Origin: Marasmius tenuissimus
Lineage: Eukaryota; Basidiomycota; Agaricomycetes; Agaricales; Marasmiaceae
Assembly: GCA_029532415.1 (NCBI GenBank)
Contig: JAQOTA010000003.1
Coordinates: 1 to 64,000, forward strand
Direction of reading: 5' to 3'
DNA: 64,000 nt
Shown: positions 1-12,200 of the stretch, one piece after another
How positions within the stretch are numbered: position 1 is the first letter of the stretch
Layout: each line of letters begins with the position of its first letter
Position numbers and translations under genes: made by a program
Notes under the pieces: generated by a model
The model's database searches: none
Told to the model about the DNA's origin: nothing
The model's input: only the letters and a program-made list of their open reading frames with translations

Positions 1-30
1 CCACTATAGTAATCTAACAATCCCCAATAG

Positions 31-484
31 TTTGGCGTGTGGACATGCCTTCTGCTCTGTCTGTCTTGCTGGCTGGTTCGACGCGATTTATGATCGCTTT
101 CAGGATGCCCGTCAAGACCCCGAGGTGGCGCGCATCTTAACCGAGCCACCCTTTGCCTGCCCTTACTGTCGATCCGCGGTTCGCACTCCCCCAGCCCCTT
201 GTTACGCTCTCAAAGCAATCATGGACGAGGTTGGCAGGTTTAAGGGGTTGTACGATAGTCCTGTGCAAGCTATGGTCTATGACTGGTCTAGGTTTTGGCC
301 TCAGGAACAGGTAACTGTGGTGGATGAGGAGATGGCAGAACTCGAGGAGCTGGTAGACCTTGAGGATTTGGAAGAACTTGAGGAGCTGGAAGAACTTGAG
401 GAAGAGGTGGTCGAACCCGAGGAGACCGCAGGACATGTCGATGATAGTGGCGAGGAGGTTCAAGATGGCCCTGGAGGTTATTGA
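31..484 (+). CDS. RING-type zinc-finger protein, C-terminal exon (5' end outside window)
   Basis: The window opens inside an intron: a CTAAC branch-like site and an AATAG acceptor end at base 30, and the frame is open from there to TGA at 482-484. The exon starts with Cys-Gly-His-x-Phe-Cys-x-x-Cys-Leu and later has Cys-Pro-Tyr-Cys-Arg. These are the central and last metal ligands of a C3HC4 RING, so the first Cys pair must lie upstream. The tail is very acidic, with repeated Leu-Glu-Glu units at about residues 105-130. RING domains recruit E2 enzymes for ubiquitin transfer, so a ubiquitin-ligase role is inferred from family only. There is no in-frame ATG at the exon start, as expected for an internal or last exon. 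It converges on the MATH gene, whose stop lies about 300 bases away. Confidence 0.72.
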
Positions 485-780
485 CGACACGAGTAAGGCG
501 AGAGAGCGGTGTATCTCTATGTAGGCCCGATCCGCAGCGGGAGTCGGTCTCGCTCTGATTCTCATTTCACACTTTCTTTACTTTACGGGTCTGTTTAGTT
601 ATGTGTTTGCGTCCTAATGTAGCTACCTATCTTTTGGTTTCTAGTATCTCTAATTACTTTTGCACCACCGAAACCTTAGAAGCCAAATACCTAGTTTGGG
701 CAAATCAAACAGAATGATCTTTGAAGAAAACGAAACCCAACTCCAGGTTTAACGAGTGCAGCACATACGGTACAATTTAC

Positions 781-1497
781 CTATTCTTCATCGTTGTTAC
801 TGAGTCTACCGAGGACCCGGACATGGACGGTAATTCGCAGACCCAATTCATGGTCTGGGTTGTTCTGCCTCCCGGTCACCTCGAGTGCTCGCAGTACGCC
901 GGTGCGCGCAAACCCCCAATCATCTGTTCCAGCAAAGCGGCGAATTTTTTCTGTTACATAGTCGAAGGCTGTCAGTCAATGTGGAACCTGTAAGTAACGG
1001 AGACGCACGGTCACAAATCCACAAGCTCGGATCCATTTCGCTGGCCATCATAATGGCGAATTGAACAAAGCAGGCGTTACTGTCTTCGTTGTCTCCGGCG
1101 GTGGCGATGGAGGAGGTTCGAGCGAGAGAAACAACCGTAATATTGCCCCGGGCTTCTGGCAGCGGTTCTGCGAATAGACCTGGGGGCGGTGATGCTCCTT
1201 CAAACAGTGCAAGCAAAATTTTCCTGTTCATTTATTCAGCATGTTAGCGGATGAGTCAAGAATGAGCTGGCCAACCAGTTGTGTCCTCCACAGCTGAACT
1301 CAGGACTGGAGATCATTTCATTGGTCCATAAGGGTCCGGTTTCATTGGCGAGCCAAGAGTAGGTAGTCGAATCAATAATCTCTGCTGGAGGCACCGGTAC
1401 ACGCTGCGAGAAGAATGATTCATCTGTAAAGGAGAGCTACTCAAGACAGTGTAGCAAGTCGTATTGAATCAGACTTACAGTATTCTTCCTGGCTCAT
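781..1497 (-). CDS. MATH-domain protein (four exons, 189 aa)
   Basis: I reconstructed exons 1497-1479, 1423-1276, 1223-1009 and 968-781. All three introns (55, 52 and 40 nt; donors GTAAGT, GTTGGC, GTGCGT) keep phase, and the total is exactly 190 codons from ATG to TAG. Exon 2 gives Tyr-Ser-Trp-Leu followed by SPEFSCGGHNWKI across the splice, the hallmark of MATH/TRAF domains. Exon 3 has the CFVQFAI strand. Exon 4 has RRFAGTDDWGF and ends in an ITVHVRVLG strand. The protein is little more than one MATH domain, with no BTB or peptidase domain visible. MATH domains bind peptide motifs and often act as ubiquitin-ligase adaptors or in USP7-type peptidases. Here the substrate is unknown. The 40-nt third intron is short, so that junction is least certain. 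Confidence 0.75.
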
Positions 1498-2554
1498 GTC
1501 GGATGTTTCTCGCTACGTTTGAGTGGCGGGATCTGAGGATGGGGTCAAAGTTCAAGTGTTTCTGGCGAGTGGTTACCTGACGTGCGATGACCATTGAACA
1601 AAGAAAGGGGACGTGCAAAACGGTTCTTTGTGACTAAGGCGTCAGGACTGACGAGGATCCGGGCTGGTGGCTGCTGACGGCTCTTCTTAGGGCTTGGACC
1701 TCAAGTAGAGATGGTTCACACTCGCGTTGAGAAGCCCCTCGGTGCCTGTTTCGTCACTTGAAATATCGGGAGGACATTCTAGTGACGAAGGATGCTCCCT
1801 GGAGCGACAATTCTTCGCTCGAGTCTGACAGTTCTTCAGACATAATCATATCAGCGGGGTTTTCTCCGCTTCGGGATATTGGAGGACAGGAGAAGGGGAC
1901 GACGTATCGTGGAGGAGTAGAACGTTGAAGTCAATGCCATGCCCTTTGCTCCGATCATTCGTCGGTGTTCGGGCCGACTATATTTCTCACCTCGCCTATC
2001 TTATCTGGATTGATTCATTGTTTCCTTATTCACGTAGTGCCAATGACTTTCCCCATAGTAATTCCATCTATTGTCCGAAGTTATTGAATTGTGAACATGA
2101 TGACATGTTTCGTGATACAGATATATTATCTGGAGTGAACTTCTGTGATTGATCCTTGCCTTTTTGTCCTTCTCCTCTCCCTCCCGGCTTCTAGTTCCCC
2201 AGGGCTTCAGGTGTGTTACAAGTCCTAGAACTTTGTATGACTCCAACTTATCAGAAGGTTTACCAGTGACTTCATCACATTTGCAGTAGCTTTTGGGTGG
2301 ATAGACAGATCTGGTTGCTGTCAGTAGTAACAAGGCTAAGTTCAAATCAAGCCCGCCCCAGGTCCTTTGTTTGGCCTTGACTAGGGTCTCTGTTTGAACG
2401 CGACAGTGCGGGAAGTTGGTGTGGCGGGACCGTAAGGGTGCCAATTCTGGCATAGTTGCCCCCAATTTGTGCTTCCTTTAACGCCTGTTGTCTTGCGCCG
2501 ATTTCTGGCAGTAAAAAGTCAGTCTAGACATTCTAATCTATCTGTAAATACCAA
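1498..2554. other. intergenic, no supported gene
   Basis: This stretch holds the promoter side of the MATH gene and the left flank of the transposase gene. Open frames at 1925-2152 (plus) and 2001-2465 (minus) overlap each other, show no domain pattern and have no convincing splice partners. I looked for CACTA-type terminal repeats near 2.2-2.5 kb and did not find a convincing pair. Confidence 0.5.
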
Positions 2555-5500
2555 ATGGCACGACTGGTCCACTGCGGATGCTCAAAGTGTCAACAACACA
2601 CTTACACCACCACCGATGGCGCCGTTATTTCAGGGAAGATCATTGATAATGCCTTGCGTTATCGACACACAAAAGATGACCTACGCCGACAAGCTCAAGC
2701 CCACAGTCCACCACCTGCAGCAGACACAACATCACCTGCTGACGCTTCAGAGGACTTGACAGAAGGCTTAAGAGAAATTCTGGAAGAACTAGGTTCGTTT
2801 CTCCATTTGAAACATGGTATTGACCAATCGTGCTGAGATAGAGGGATCAGATCTGGATAATATAGCACCACAGGTTACACAGATGGTCTCATTGCTTGCT
2901 GCATGGCTGCACCTCAAAGCTGGGGCAAGTAGAGAAGCCACGAACACTGTGCTCAAGTCTCTTGATCTCATAATCAGCACTCTCTTCCGGCTCCTGGCAC
3001 AGTTCAATGTCTTTTTGGAAGGTCCTCAGGAGATTCCAACCCCCAACATAGCACATGATATTCGTACAGTCATGAAGCACCTTGGTCTTGAGCCTGAGAT
3101 CCTCCGAACTGCATCTTGCCCACAATGCTTCACCCAATATCCAATCGACAATGTTCCTGACCTCTGTACACACAAGGGAGACACTCAGAGGGGTTCGAGT
3201 GTGTGGAGAACCACTAAAGGAGGAGCAGAGACGAGGTGACAGCATGAAGATGGTTCCACGACACATCTACAACTCACAGTCCTTTATTGATTGGTTGGAG
3301 TTCTTCATGGGACAACCAGATGTAGAGAACCTGATGGACAGGTCTTATCACATTCCACTTTCTCGAGATGGCAAACTTCGTCATACATGGGAAAGTCCAG
3401 CATGGCACTCTATACCTGACTTCCCCATCAAAGAAGGAAACCTAGTCTTTGGCCTATACATTGATTGGTTCAATCCTTTCACAAACAAGACAGCAGGGAA
3501 ACAAGTATCAGTTGGCGTACTGGTCTTGTGTTGCCTCAACCTCCCTCCTGATATCCGATATCATCCCGAATACATCTTCATTGCTGGCATTATGCCAGGA
3601 CCTCATAAGCCCACTGTTTTGGTGCTTCCCCACATTCTTAGCACTCTCACAGATCAGCTTCATCCTCTATTCCATGGCCAGCCTTTACAAACATTCCGCT
3701 TTCCTCAGAAGCGTCACCATCGTGTTGCTGTTGTCCCTCTGATTGCCGACTTGGAAGCTATTCGGGCTGCATCAGGGTTTCTCAGCCATAGTGCAAACCT
3801 ATTCTGTTCATGGTGCAAACTCGAGCGGAGAAAGATGGGGAAGTTGGATACATCCAAGTGGAAACCAAGAACAGCAGAGGAGGTCAGGTCACAGGTCACT
3901 GCATGGAAAGTAGCACACACTGTTACAAAGCGAAAGGAGTTGGCCACAGCAAATGGTGTGCGATGGTCGCCGCTTCATGATCTACCCAACTGGGACCCAG
4001 TTCGGAACGTCCTCTTAGGATTCTTGCACAACACTTGTGAAGGAGTTCTGCAGCTGCACCTCAGACTGAAGTGGAACATTGAGGTCCAGATCTCTGTTGA
4101 AGCAGATGAGGTTGACACCGCTGGTGGATTTCTCGAGATGGAGAGTGACCGGGATTCTTTGTTTTCAAAGAGCGACACAGAAGCAGAGGATAGGCTTATG
4201 GAGGATTACCGTGCAGCAAACCGTGGTCATTCTCCTGACGGCTCTGACAGAACTGCACACCCAATGCCTGAAGTCTTTACCCAGGATTGGGGATCTGATG
4301 CAGATGGTCCAGACTACAAGCCCACACTTGCAGATTCAGATCAGATACTGGACTTTGCTTTCAACAGTCACCAAATTGCAGTTATACGAACCTTCATTGC
4401 TACTTTACCTCTTCCATCCCATGTTCAGCGCCCACCAAAAAACCTTGGTGAAAACAAGCACGGCAAGCTGAAAGGATCAGAATACCTTCTCTTGTTTACC
4501 GTGATATTCCCTCTCATCATTCCAGAGCTATGGTCTACACCACATGACTCAGAGTATCACACTCAGCTCCTCGACAACTTCTATCACCTTGTAGCAGCAA
4601 CGAATATTGTGTCTGCATATTCAACCTCCCACCAAGATATTGCAGCCTTTCATTATCATAGTCTGGAGTATCAGAAGTCATCTGCCACCCTATTTCCCAA
4701 CTACAAATCAAAACCAAATGATCACTATTGGCGACACAATCCCAAGATCATGGAGGATTGGGGACCACTACCTTTACTCAGTGAAATGCCAGGTGAACAG
4801 CTTAATGGCAAATTTCAACAACTCAAAACCAACAATAAAATCTGTGGGTCACTTTTTGGTGTTCTAGTATTGTACTATTACTGAAATGGTTTACCCATGA
4901 AGATGAACTTGATTTTACCATGTTGAATAAGATGTGTGCTTTAGGGCGCTTACAGGCCCTTGTCAATGGGCAGAGGTACATCTCGGATGCACCGCCCCTG
5001 CAGCGGTTAATCGACATTCTATACCCAGTGGCGCCCTCATCAGTCAACCATCATGGTCGGTTTATTGACAAAGCAGAGAAGGCCAAAATCAGAACAGAGA
5101 GTATCCAGCTCAGAAAAGTCGAAGAGAGTGACTTTGTGGATCACTACAATCCCATCCTCAGCTACTTACAGACAAGTGAACCTCGTAACAACTGGGTGCA
5201 TTGGGAACAGAACCCCCGTCCCCCAAATTCCAACATTCTTCCACCCATGGCCAAACCTCTCAAGCGCTTTCACCATGACGGACTCACATTCAGCTGCCAC
5301 CACTACCATGATGCAAACAGTGCCATCCAATTCCATAACTACAATCACAGCGGACTTCTCACAGGTTTCATTGATTCAATATTTGAAATAGTCATCAATA
5401 ATCACGCACGGATCTTCATCCAGGTTCGTGTTCACAAACGGTTACCAGCAACCGACAGCCATCTCTCTCCTTTTGTTACCAGAGAGCTATTCAAGACCAC

Positions 5501-5666
5501 CATCGTGGATGCTGGACCCTCAGGCGATGTGCGAGTCATTGAGCCTTCACACATAGTCACACATGTTGTCGTAGCGGGCCCTAGGCCAGCGGGGACTTAT
5601 GGGATGAAACGTAGCATTCTTGTGGTGTGTGCTGGTCTGGACCGCAAACGTCGAGATCTTTCATAG
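2555..5666 (+). mobile_element. CACTA-type transposase gene (Tnp2/TnpD family), one frameshift
   Basis: It starts at ATG 2555 with the CGCSKCQ zinc-ligand start typical of basidiomycete Tnp2 transposases. Intron 2793-2841 (49 nt) joins in phase to the second exon, which carries CPQCFTQYP at about 3116. Between about 3160 and 3190 the frame slips by one base, then runs openly through CGEPL, the FIDWLEFF block, the acidic catalytic motif GLYIDWFNPFTNK and the long tnp2 core. Intron 4844-4902 (59 nt) leads in phase to ELDFTMLNKM and a C-terminal domain ending at the stop at 5664-5666. Family knowledge says this enzyme cuts and pastes CACTA elements. The single frameshift predicts that this copy is inactive unless it is an assembly error. 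Terminal inverted repeats were not located. Confidence 0.85.
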
Positions 5667-6200
5667 GGCCAAGTCCAGTTTCTGAAGTCAAACTTGTAAT
5701 TAGAGCAAATTTTGAACCCATTTATAATATAAGTACTGATTAGATACATCATATGAAATCATCGAAAATGTCGCGTGCGCGCATACGCGTATCCCTCTAC
5801 CTCATTTCAACTCCCGCCATCATGTAGCTCGCGAGGCCGAGAGACGTACCGAAAGTCTCCTCAAATGAACACCTCATGAGCGTACTGGTATCAGCACGCT
5901 ACGGTCAACATACGAACCGTTGAACTCGATGGCATTTCGCCGCTCCTCCATAATGAGTGATTGAGACTGAATACTGTTCCTCGTCGCTCGATCGTTCATT
6001 GGACAGACCGTGTCGCGTGCTGATCGCGCGACGCGAGGGGCATATGTATATCACGTGGATGCAGGGACGCGCGCCCTGCTCGCGTTTGACGCGGGATCCT
6101 ACACGCTGAATAGCAACACGCGTATAACTCATGGCGCCGGTGTCTTGCTCATATGTGTCAGCTTGATCGAAGCTTGCTCTTCTTTCTTTCTTTGTCCTTC
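5667..6200. other. intergenic and upstream region of the giant gene
   Basis: No gene is supported here. The last part is CpG-rich, with several GCGCGC-like stretches at about 5770-5790 and 6010-6090. It leads into a pyrimidine-rich segment just before the start codon at 6259, as is common in fungal promoters. Confidence 0.4.
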
Positions 6201-6249
6201 GACAACAACGATAACAACGACAACAACGACAACAACGACAACAACGAGC
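6201..6249 (+). repeat. (ACAACG)n-type microsatellite
   Basis: A run of about eight six-base units related to ACAACG ends ten bases before the start codon at 6259, so it lies in the presumed 5' leader of the giant gene. Confidence 0.85.
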
Positions 6250-6258
6250 TAACGAGCT

Positions 6259-9200
6259 ATGTCAGGCAAGAGACCGAAACCCTCTCGTAAACGCAAAGCG
6301 GACCCGAAACCTCCGCCAAATTCACAGCCTCCACCGAATCCCCAACCTCCGCCTAATACCCACCCTCCATCGGATCCACCGCCTCCCCCACCCGATGATG
6401 ACGATGATCCAAGTACAGTATCGAAAAAGGACAAAAAGAGAGCCAAGTACCAGGTGTTCAAAGAAGATCTTGAGGTACATCCAGGTATAGAGGCAACACG
6501 GGTAGGCATCATGATATACGTCAAGGTTCTGCCCGCTCAAACTTGTTACAGAACGCATTATATGTGCATATATGTATCGTGCTTCGGCTGGCAAATATCT
6601 ACGACATTCCTGTTCGTCTGTCGACGCAGACGAGGGCCTTGGTCTTGAGAAACAAGCAGAAAATCCGCGATTACATCTCCGGAAGTGTTGCGGCATTCAC
6701 AAAGTCAACGGCAGCGTTCGCGAAACAAGCTGAGAAGTTAAGCAAGGACCTGGGGCAAGGACATCTCAGAGACAAGATCAACAGAGTGGAGCAAGAGGCA
6801 CTTAGGGAGATCGCCCGCGATATCTCTGAGCTTGGCTTGGAGGCGATTGAGGTCGACCTCTCGGAGAGTGCCGAGTCGGACTGGAACATCCTTCTTGAGC
6901 GGCTCATCCTACGGTCGTTCCGCCGATGTTTCAACAGCGGTCACTACCGTCACTGGGCCATCAGGGACGACTACATAAAGAACGATCAGTTGATGGCGAT
7001 CATCTACAGACACTATGTGTTTTACTACCTGAAGAGACGGCATGAGTACGAAAAGAGACATCCTGGAGGTACGGAGAGAACTCGACAGGCCGACACTAGA
7101 TACCATCGTCAATGTGCTGTAAGATTCTGTTTCCGTCGAGTAGCAAGAGAAATACTTACGCGACATTTCAGCTTGCCGAACGGAGGGGCGAGGATCTCCG
7201 AGAAAGAGGATTCTCCCGTGAAGTCCAAAACCTCTTTACGGATCCCAATGGTGTCTCCGAGGATGAGGCGATACCTGACATGCCGGGCCATTTCTATGCT
7301 TTGGTGAGGCCCGATCGGAATCCTGTCCTTACGGCCATCATCAGGCTGTTGGAGGCGCTAGCCAGAACGAGGGGTAATTGGAAAATGGGCATCACAAAGG
7401 GAACAACCGCTCAACGAGGCGCACAACCACACGTCCGAATACCTCATCCGGAGGCGAAGGAACAAGAAGGTGGTCGCTATCCGAAGCCCGGCATCACTCC
7501 CATAGACTATTGGAAGCCAGAGAGCTTCAACCAACTATTGACGCCAGCGGAAAGAGCAATTTGGAGCGTGGATGCCCATGGCTCCCTCCCTCCAGATATG
7601 ACAGCCGAACAAATCTTAGCGAATCCACCTCATGACTCCAGAAAGCTGACTCAAACGCAGTTCGCAAAGATGTACGGGGATGAGATTCTGAACAAGTACA
7701 ATCTGGTTATTGGTAGGGAGCAGAAGCGCCTCATGCGTCCGAAGAAGGACTCGCCAGTCCTGAAGGCAGAGGCTAAGCGTTCAAGGCGCGCAGGCCACTT
7801 ACAAAAAGCGATCTTTGGGAAGGGAACCGGTGATAGGGATGACGACGACGACGACGACGACGACGACGCTCCGCCTGCGTTCCAGGAAGAGTTCGCCGAT
7901 GATGAGGATAGCGACGACGACGGTGATTTGGGACGTGGTAGAAGGGGCGGCGGTGGAGGGGGTTCCAAGAGGGGCAGCGGTGGAGGGGGTGCCAAGAGGG
8001 GCGGCGGTGGAAGTGGTAAAAAGGACAGCGGTGGAGGTGATCCTGCTGATGGTGGTCCTACTGGTGGTACTGGCGATCCTGCTCCTGGTTCTGACAGTGG
8101 TGGTGGTCCTACTGGCGGTGGTGGTCCTGCTGGTGGTGGTGGTCCTGCTGGCAGTCCTGCTGGTGGTCCTGCTGGCGGTCCCGGCGATCCTGATGGTGGC
8201 AATCCTGGTGCTGGCGGTGCTGGCGATGACGGCGTTTCGTTCCACCACTACAGGTCCGGCGGCAAAGATGTCCTACTGAGGCAGGACATTGTACGAAATT
8301 GGGAGTTCTGGCTCATCGATGGCATAGTACGACATCAGGGACCATTGGAAACCGTTCCGGTACTCATAGAGGGGGACGAGGTTAGCTTCCTCGATCCTGA
8401 GGAGGTATCATATGAGGTGGCCGAAGCGGTTGTCCTCGGTCCCTTTCTTTTTCTGCTCAACGGTAGACCCGTTCGCTACACCTGTACCTTCGCTACGGGA
8501 CAGGAGTTTTGGATGGACGAGTTCGACAAGCACATCAGGACTGGGTCGATTGGCGCTAGCAAAGTTCGCCTTATCAACGAATTTTCCGGTATCGATATTG
8601 AGTTCGACGACTCAGAGGCACCAAGATCTCCCCAACCCGAGTCAAGCCCTGCTTCAAAACGTAAGAGATCGCCAGAAAAAGACGAGGGATCTCCAGAGCC
8701 CAAGAGACAACGTAGCGAACCTGCTGGGGAAGATGTGATTATGTTGGACCTCAATGATGGTAGGTCGAGGGATTACCTTCAAATGTTCAACGCTCATCCA
8801 AGTATCCTCTCAGAATTGACATTGATACGCTCTCGAGTTGATCCTGACGGAGTTGGTATGTACAATTCAACATTTGACTGACGGTGTCACACTAATTTGT
8901 TCGCAGACGAAGTGGAAACGAAAGCGTTGGCGGACAGGTCCGGGAACACTATCTACCGCTATACTTTCAACCTGGTGGACTGGGAGTGTTTTGTGTTGGG
9001 AAGAGAGCGCATTTTGCGTGAAGGTCCTCGGGGTTCGATCATATGGAGTGAACGAGAGGGAGGTTTCTTCGACCTGAAGCGGGGAGGACGATGCCAATAC
9101 ACCGACTTCCTGGGGCTCACAAATTGCCAGGACCGCAGCATCTTTTGGGGACCTCTGAAATTCACGTGGATCGATAACAGTACCCCCATCTACTACATCC

Positions 9201-12200
9201 TGCACCGAAAGCGTTATTGGGAGTGGTGGGTACGTCCTTTGAATGGTCGTGAGATAGTGGTGAAGTCGGGACCCTGGGGCAGTAGCTATGCACATCTGGT
9301 GCCTGGTCGCAACGAAGGAACATGGACTGTCGGGTTCTACGATCCAGAGGAGGGTGATCCACCCGATTTTGAGCTGGTACCTTATCAGGCTACAGAGGCA
9401 CCGGCTCCGGACACTGCTCGGGCAGAGATTCCACAGGAACGCGTCGTTCCTCAGATGGAGTATCCGCATCAGACGCTTGTATTCCAAGATGCGTCCGGCA
9501 GGAAGGTATATGGCCATAGATTTGTCGAGTATTCGGGCTGGGAGATTTGGTCCCAAGAAGATGGAACTATAATCCGAGAAGGTCCCTTGTCGTCGATCCC
9601 TTATCAACGTGAGCCCCATTTCGAGATTCACCCACCGCCTGTAGGGGCGGAGATCCCTCAGAGGCCCCCATTCCCCGGACTGGAACACTACAAGGAGAGA
9701 GCCATCGGGCGCATACGGGCGAAGAAATTCATGGAGGGGAACGATGTCATCTATTACATTGTCGAGCTAGACCTCAACTGGGAGTGGTACATCCGAGTTG
9801 ATTCGAATAAGAACGAGACGATTTGGAGAGAGGGGCCCATCGGCACAAATCACGTTTTCTGCCTGTTCAAAGGTCCAAACCTCCGACGCATTCGTGCATA
9901 CGATCCCAAGGACGGAGTGCCACAAGGAGGTGCTGAGCTGGCGAAAAGACTAGTCGAGGAGTATACCAGCACGTCAAACAATCGTTCATTGTCTCCGACG
10001 CCTACAAATCTTCCCCAGCCAGTTCAGCCAGTCCAACCTTCATCGTCCTCCAATGCACCTTCCATTTCTCCCAAGGTTTCTACTCTTCCTCCTCCCAAGG
10101 CTTCCACTCTACCTCCTCCCAGGGCTTCCACTCCTCCCGAGGCTTCCACTCCTCCCGAGGCTTCCACTCCTCCCGATCCTCCCACTCCTCCCAGACCTCC
10201 CGTTCCTCCCGAACCTGATTTATCGCCAGCCGATCTCGAGCGCCTTGAGCAGTTCGACCAGGATATGCAAATGGATACATCCAACCCATCGGAAAGTGTC
10301 CACCCCGAGCCAATGGACGCTGAGCCCGTTGCTCCCCTTGATGACCGGCTCAAATCTCCCGCAAAGCGGAAGCTCTCAGATGACGAAGATGGGGGAGGCC
10401 AACGGAAGCGTAAGAAGCAAGACCGAGATGAGAAAGGGGAGTCTGTTGATGGTGCAAAAAACAGTGCGTCCTGAGCGCCCACCTTTCTGCTCGTGCTCAG
10501 TCTTTTAATCCAGGCTTTCTAGGCGTTCGGCATTTGGTAGACACGTTTACTGACTGCACGGGGCAGGAAGTTCGGCGTGTTCAACTGATGGCCAAAGGAT
10601 GGGAGTTCTTTTTCAAAGACAAGCGTATACTTCGAGAAGGCCCCAGGCACTCAATACCATTCCATCGAAAGCCGTTCTCGTTTGCGGAACCCAATGGTTA
10701 TTCGCCAATCCCTTTCCCAGGCCTTGACACATGCAGAGACTCGAACACTTTCTATGGGCCGTACGAGTTCAAGTTCGCTTCGATGCCGCTGTTTTATGTA
10801 CGCAAACAGCATTGGGAGTGGTAAGTGACGCCCGGTACCGACAGCAACGGTTTCGTACTACGAGAAGGAGCGGTTGGAAGCAATTATGTTCGTATGAAGG
10901 GGATAGTGGGGTCGATACTGAGCTTGACATTCTACGATTTCGATGAAAACGAAGACGTCCCGCAACGGGGTGTCGAGATTCTGCGAAGGGATGACGACGT
11001 CGCTTTCGATTGTAAGAACATTGCCCATCTTCTGCCGTCCTTGTGCTAAAGTTCTCCAATAGGGATGGATACAGATGATGTCCCTGTGCCTACATTACCG
11101 TCAACGGCTGTCCCTACTGAAGGTACTGAGACTAGAGACGTACCTGAGGTGTCTGCTCGACCTTCGAACCCCGAGAAGGAGACAGAGTCCATGCCTGCAC
11201 TGCCTGTTTACGCACTACCATCAGCGACCGTTGTTACTGAAGATACTGAGGCCAAAGCCGTACCTGAGGTATCTGCTCATGACATCGAGTCCTCAGATCG
11301 TCGCGCCACCTCACCACCGACATCGAATGCGCCAGCTTCGTCTGCGGCAACAGAATCGCAATCGGCCACGAACACGAAAATCGGAAGGCCAGATATGGCG
11401 TCACTACAAGCGGAAGATCGACTCGCAGTGGCTATCGGTATTATCGCCAAGACGGGAGAGATACAATATTACTCGATGGATCCCGCGAGTAATATACAAT
11501 GGCTTTTCCAAGAGGATGGTACCCCATTGTGGGCCAAGCCACTGGACCCCACTTTGCTGGCGGTGAATTTGGAGAGACCAGTACCAGAGATACCTCTCGA
11601 AAGAGAAGATATGCGCGTGCGGCTACGTCTATGGAACGAAGTAGGCAATCAGGGTTCTCCGGGTCAGGAAGACTGGTACCTAATGCGTTGTCGCGACGTG
11701 AACGGAAGCCTTTGCTGGTACCTGAGGAACCAAAGCCTCGACCGGGACAGGTGGTACGACCGAGCCGGCACGCTCTTTCGGGAGGGACCCTATCGAAGAA
11801 CTTTCGATTGCATCACACCTGATCATCGTGTCCGATGGTCAGACCCTCATAGGGAGATCTTCTATTTCCCAGATGAGTCTTCGACGCGCGGTAGAGCTGT
11901 ACGTGTGGTGGCACGGGATCGTGAGTGGTGGGAGAACTTGGCGGGACATGTTATTTATGACGGCGTTATAAATGATGCGCTATTCAGAAGGGACGCAGAC
12001 GGTAGCTTGGAGTTATTGCATTGGCCAGAAGCGCCACCCTGGTTTGGCGCAGCGGCGTCGGAGACAAACGACCACGAAATGGAGAGTGACGAGGATGACA
12101 GTGACGAGGATGGAGATGGCAGCGATCTCCCCATCTCTCAAGGTGCTCATCCTTCACCCGCGTCTTCCTTATTTCCGACTTCGAGTCCTGTGGCAAGTGA

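Noticed and set aside
721..993. Plus-strand ORF of 90 aa
   Set aside because: It lies antisense to the last exon of the MATH gene and has no motif of its own.
2001..2465. Minus-strand ORF of 154 aa upstream of the transposase
   Set aside because: Starts with a non-ATG codon, has low-complexity composition and no splice or domain support.
6201..6249. Possible CRISPR-like or regulatory array
   Set aside because: A simple six-base microsatellite with no spacers; the genome is fungal.
7651..8202. Proline-rich minus-strand ORF (183 aa)
   Set aside because: Antisense shadow of the GGT/GGC repeat; no independent evidence.
7799..8279. Long ORFs on both strands rich in Pro, Thr/Ser or Val
   Set aside because: They are alternate-frame readings of the Gly-rich minisatellite in the giant gene.
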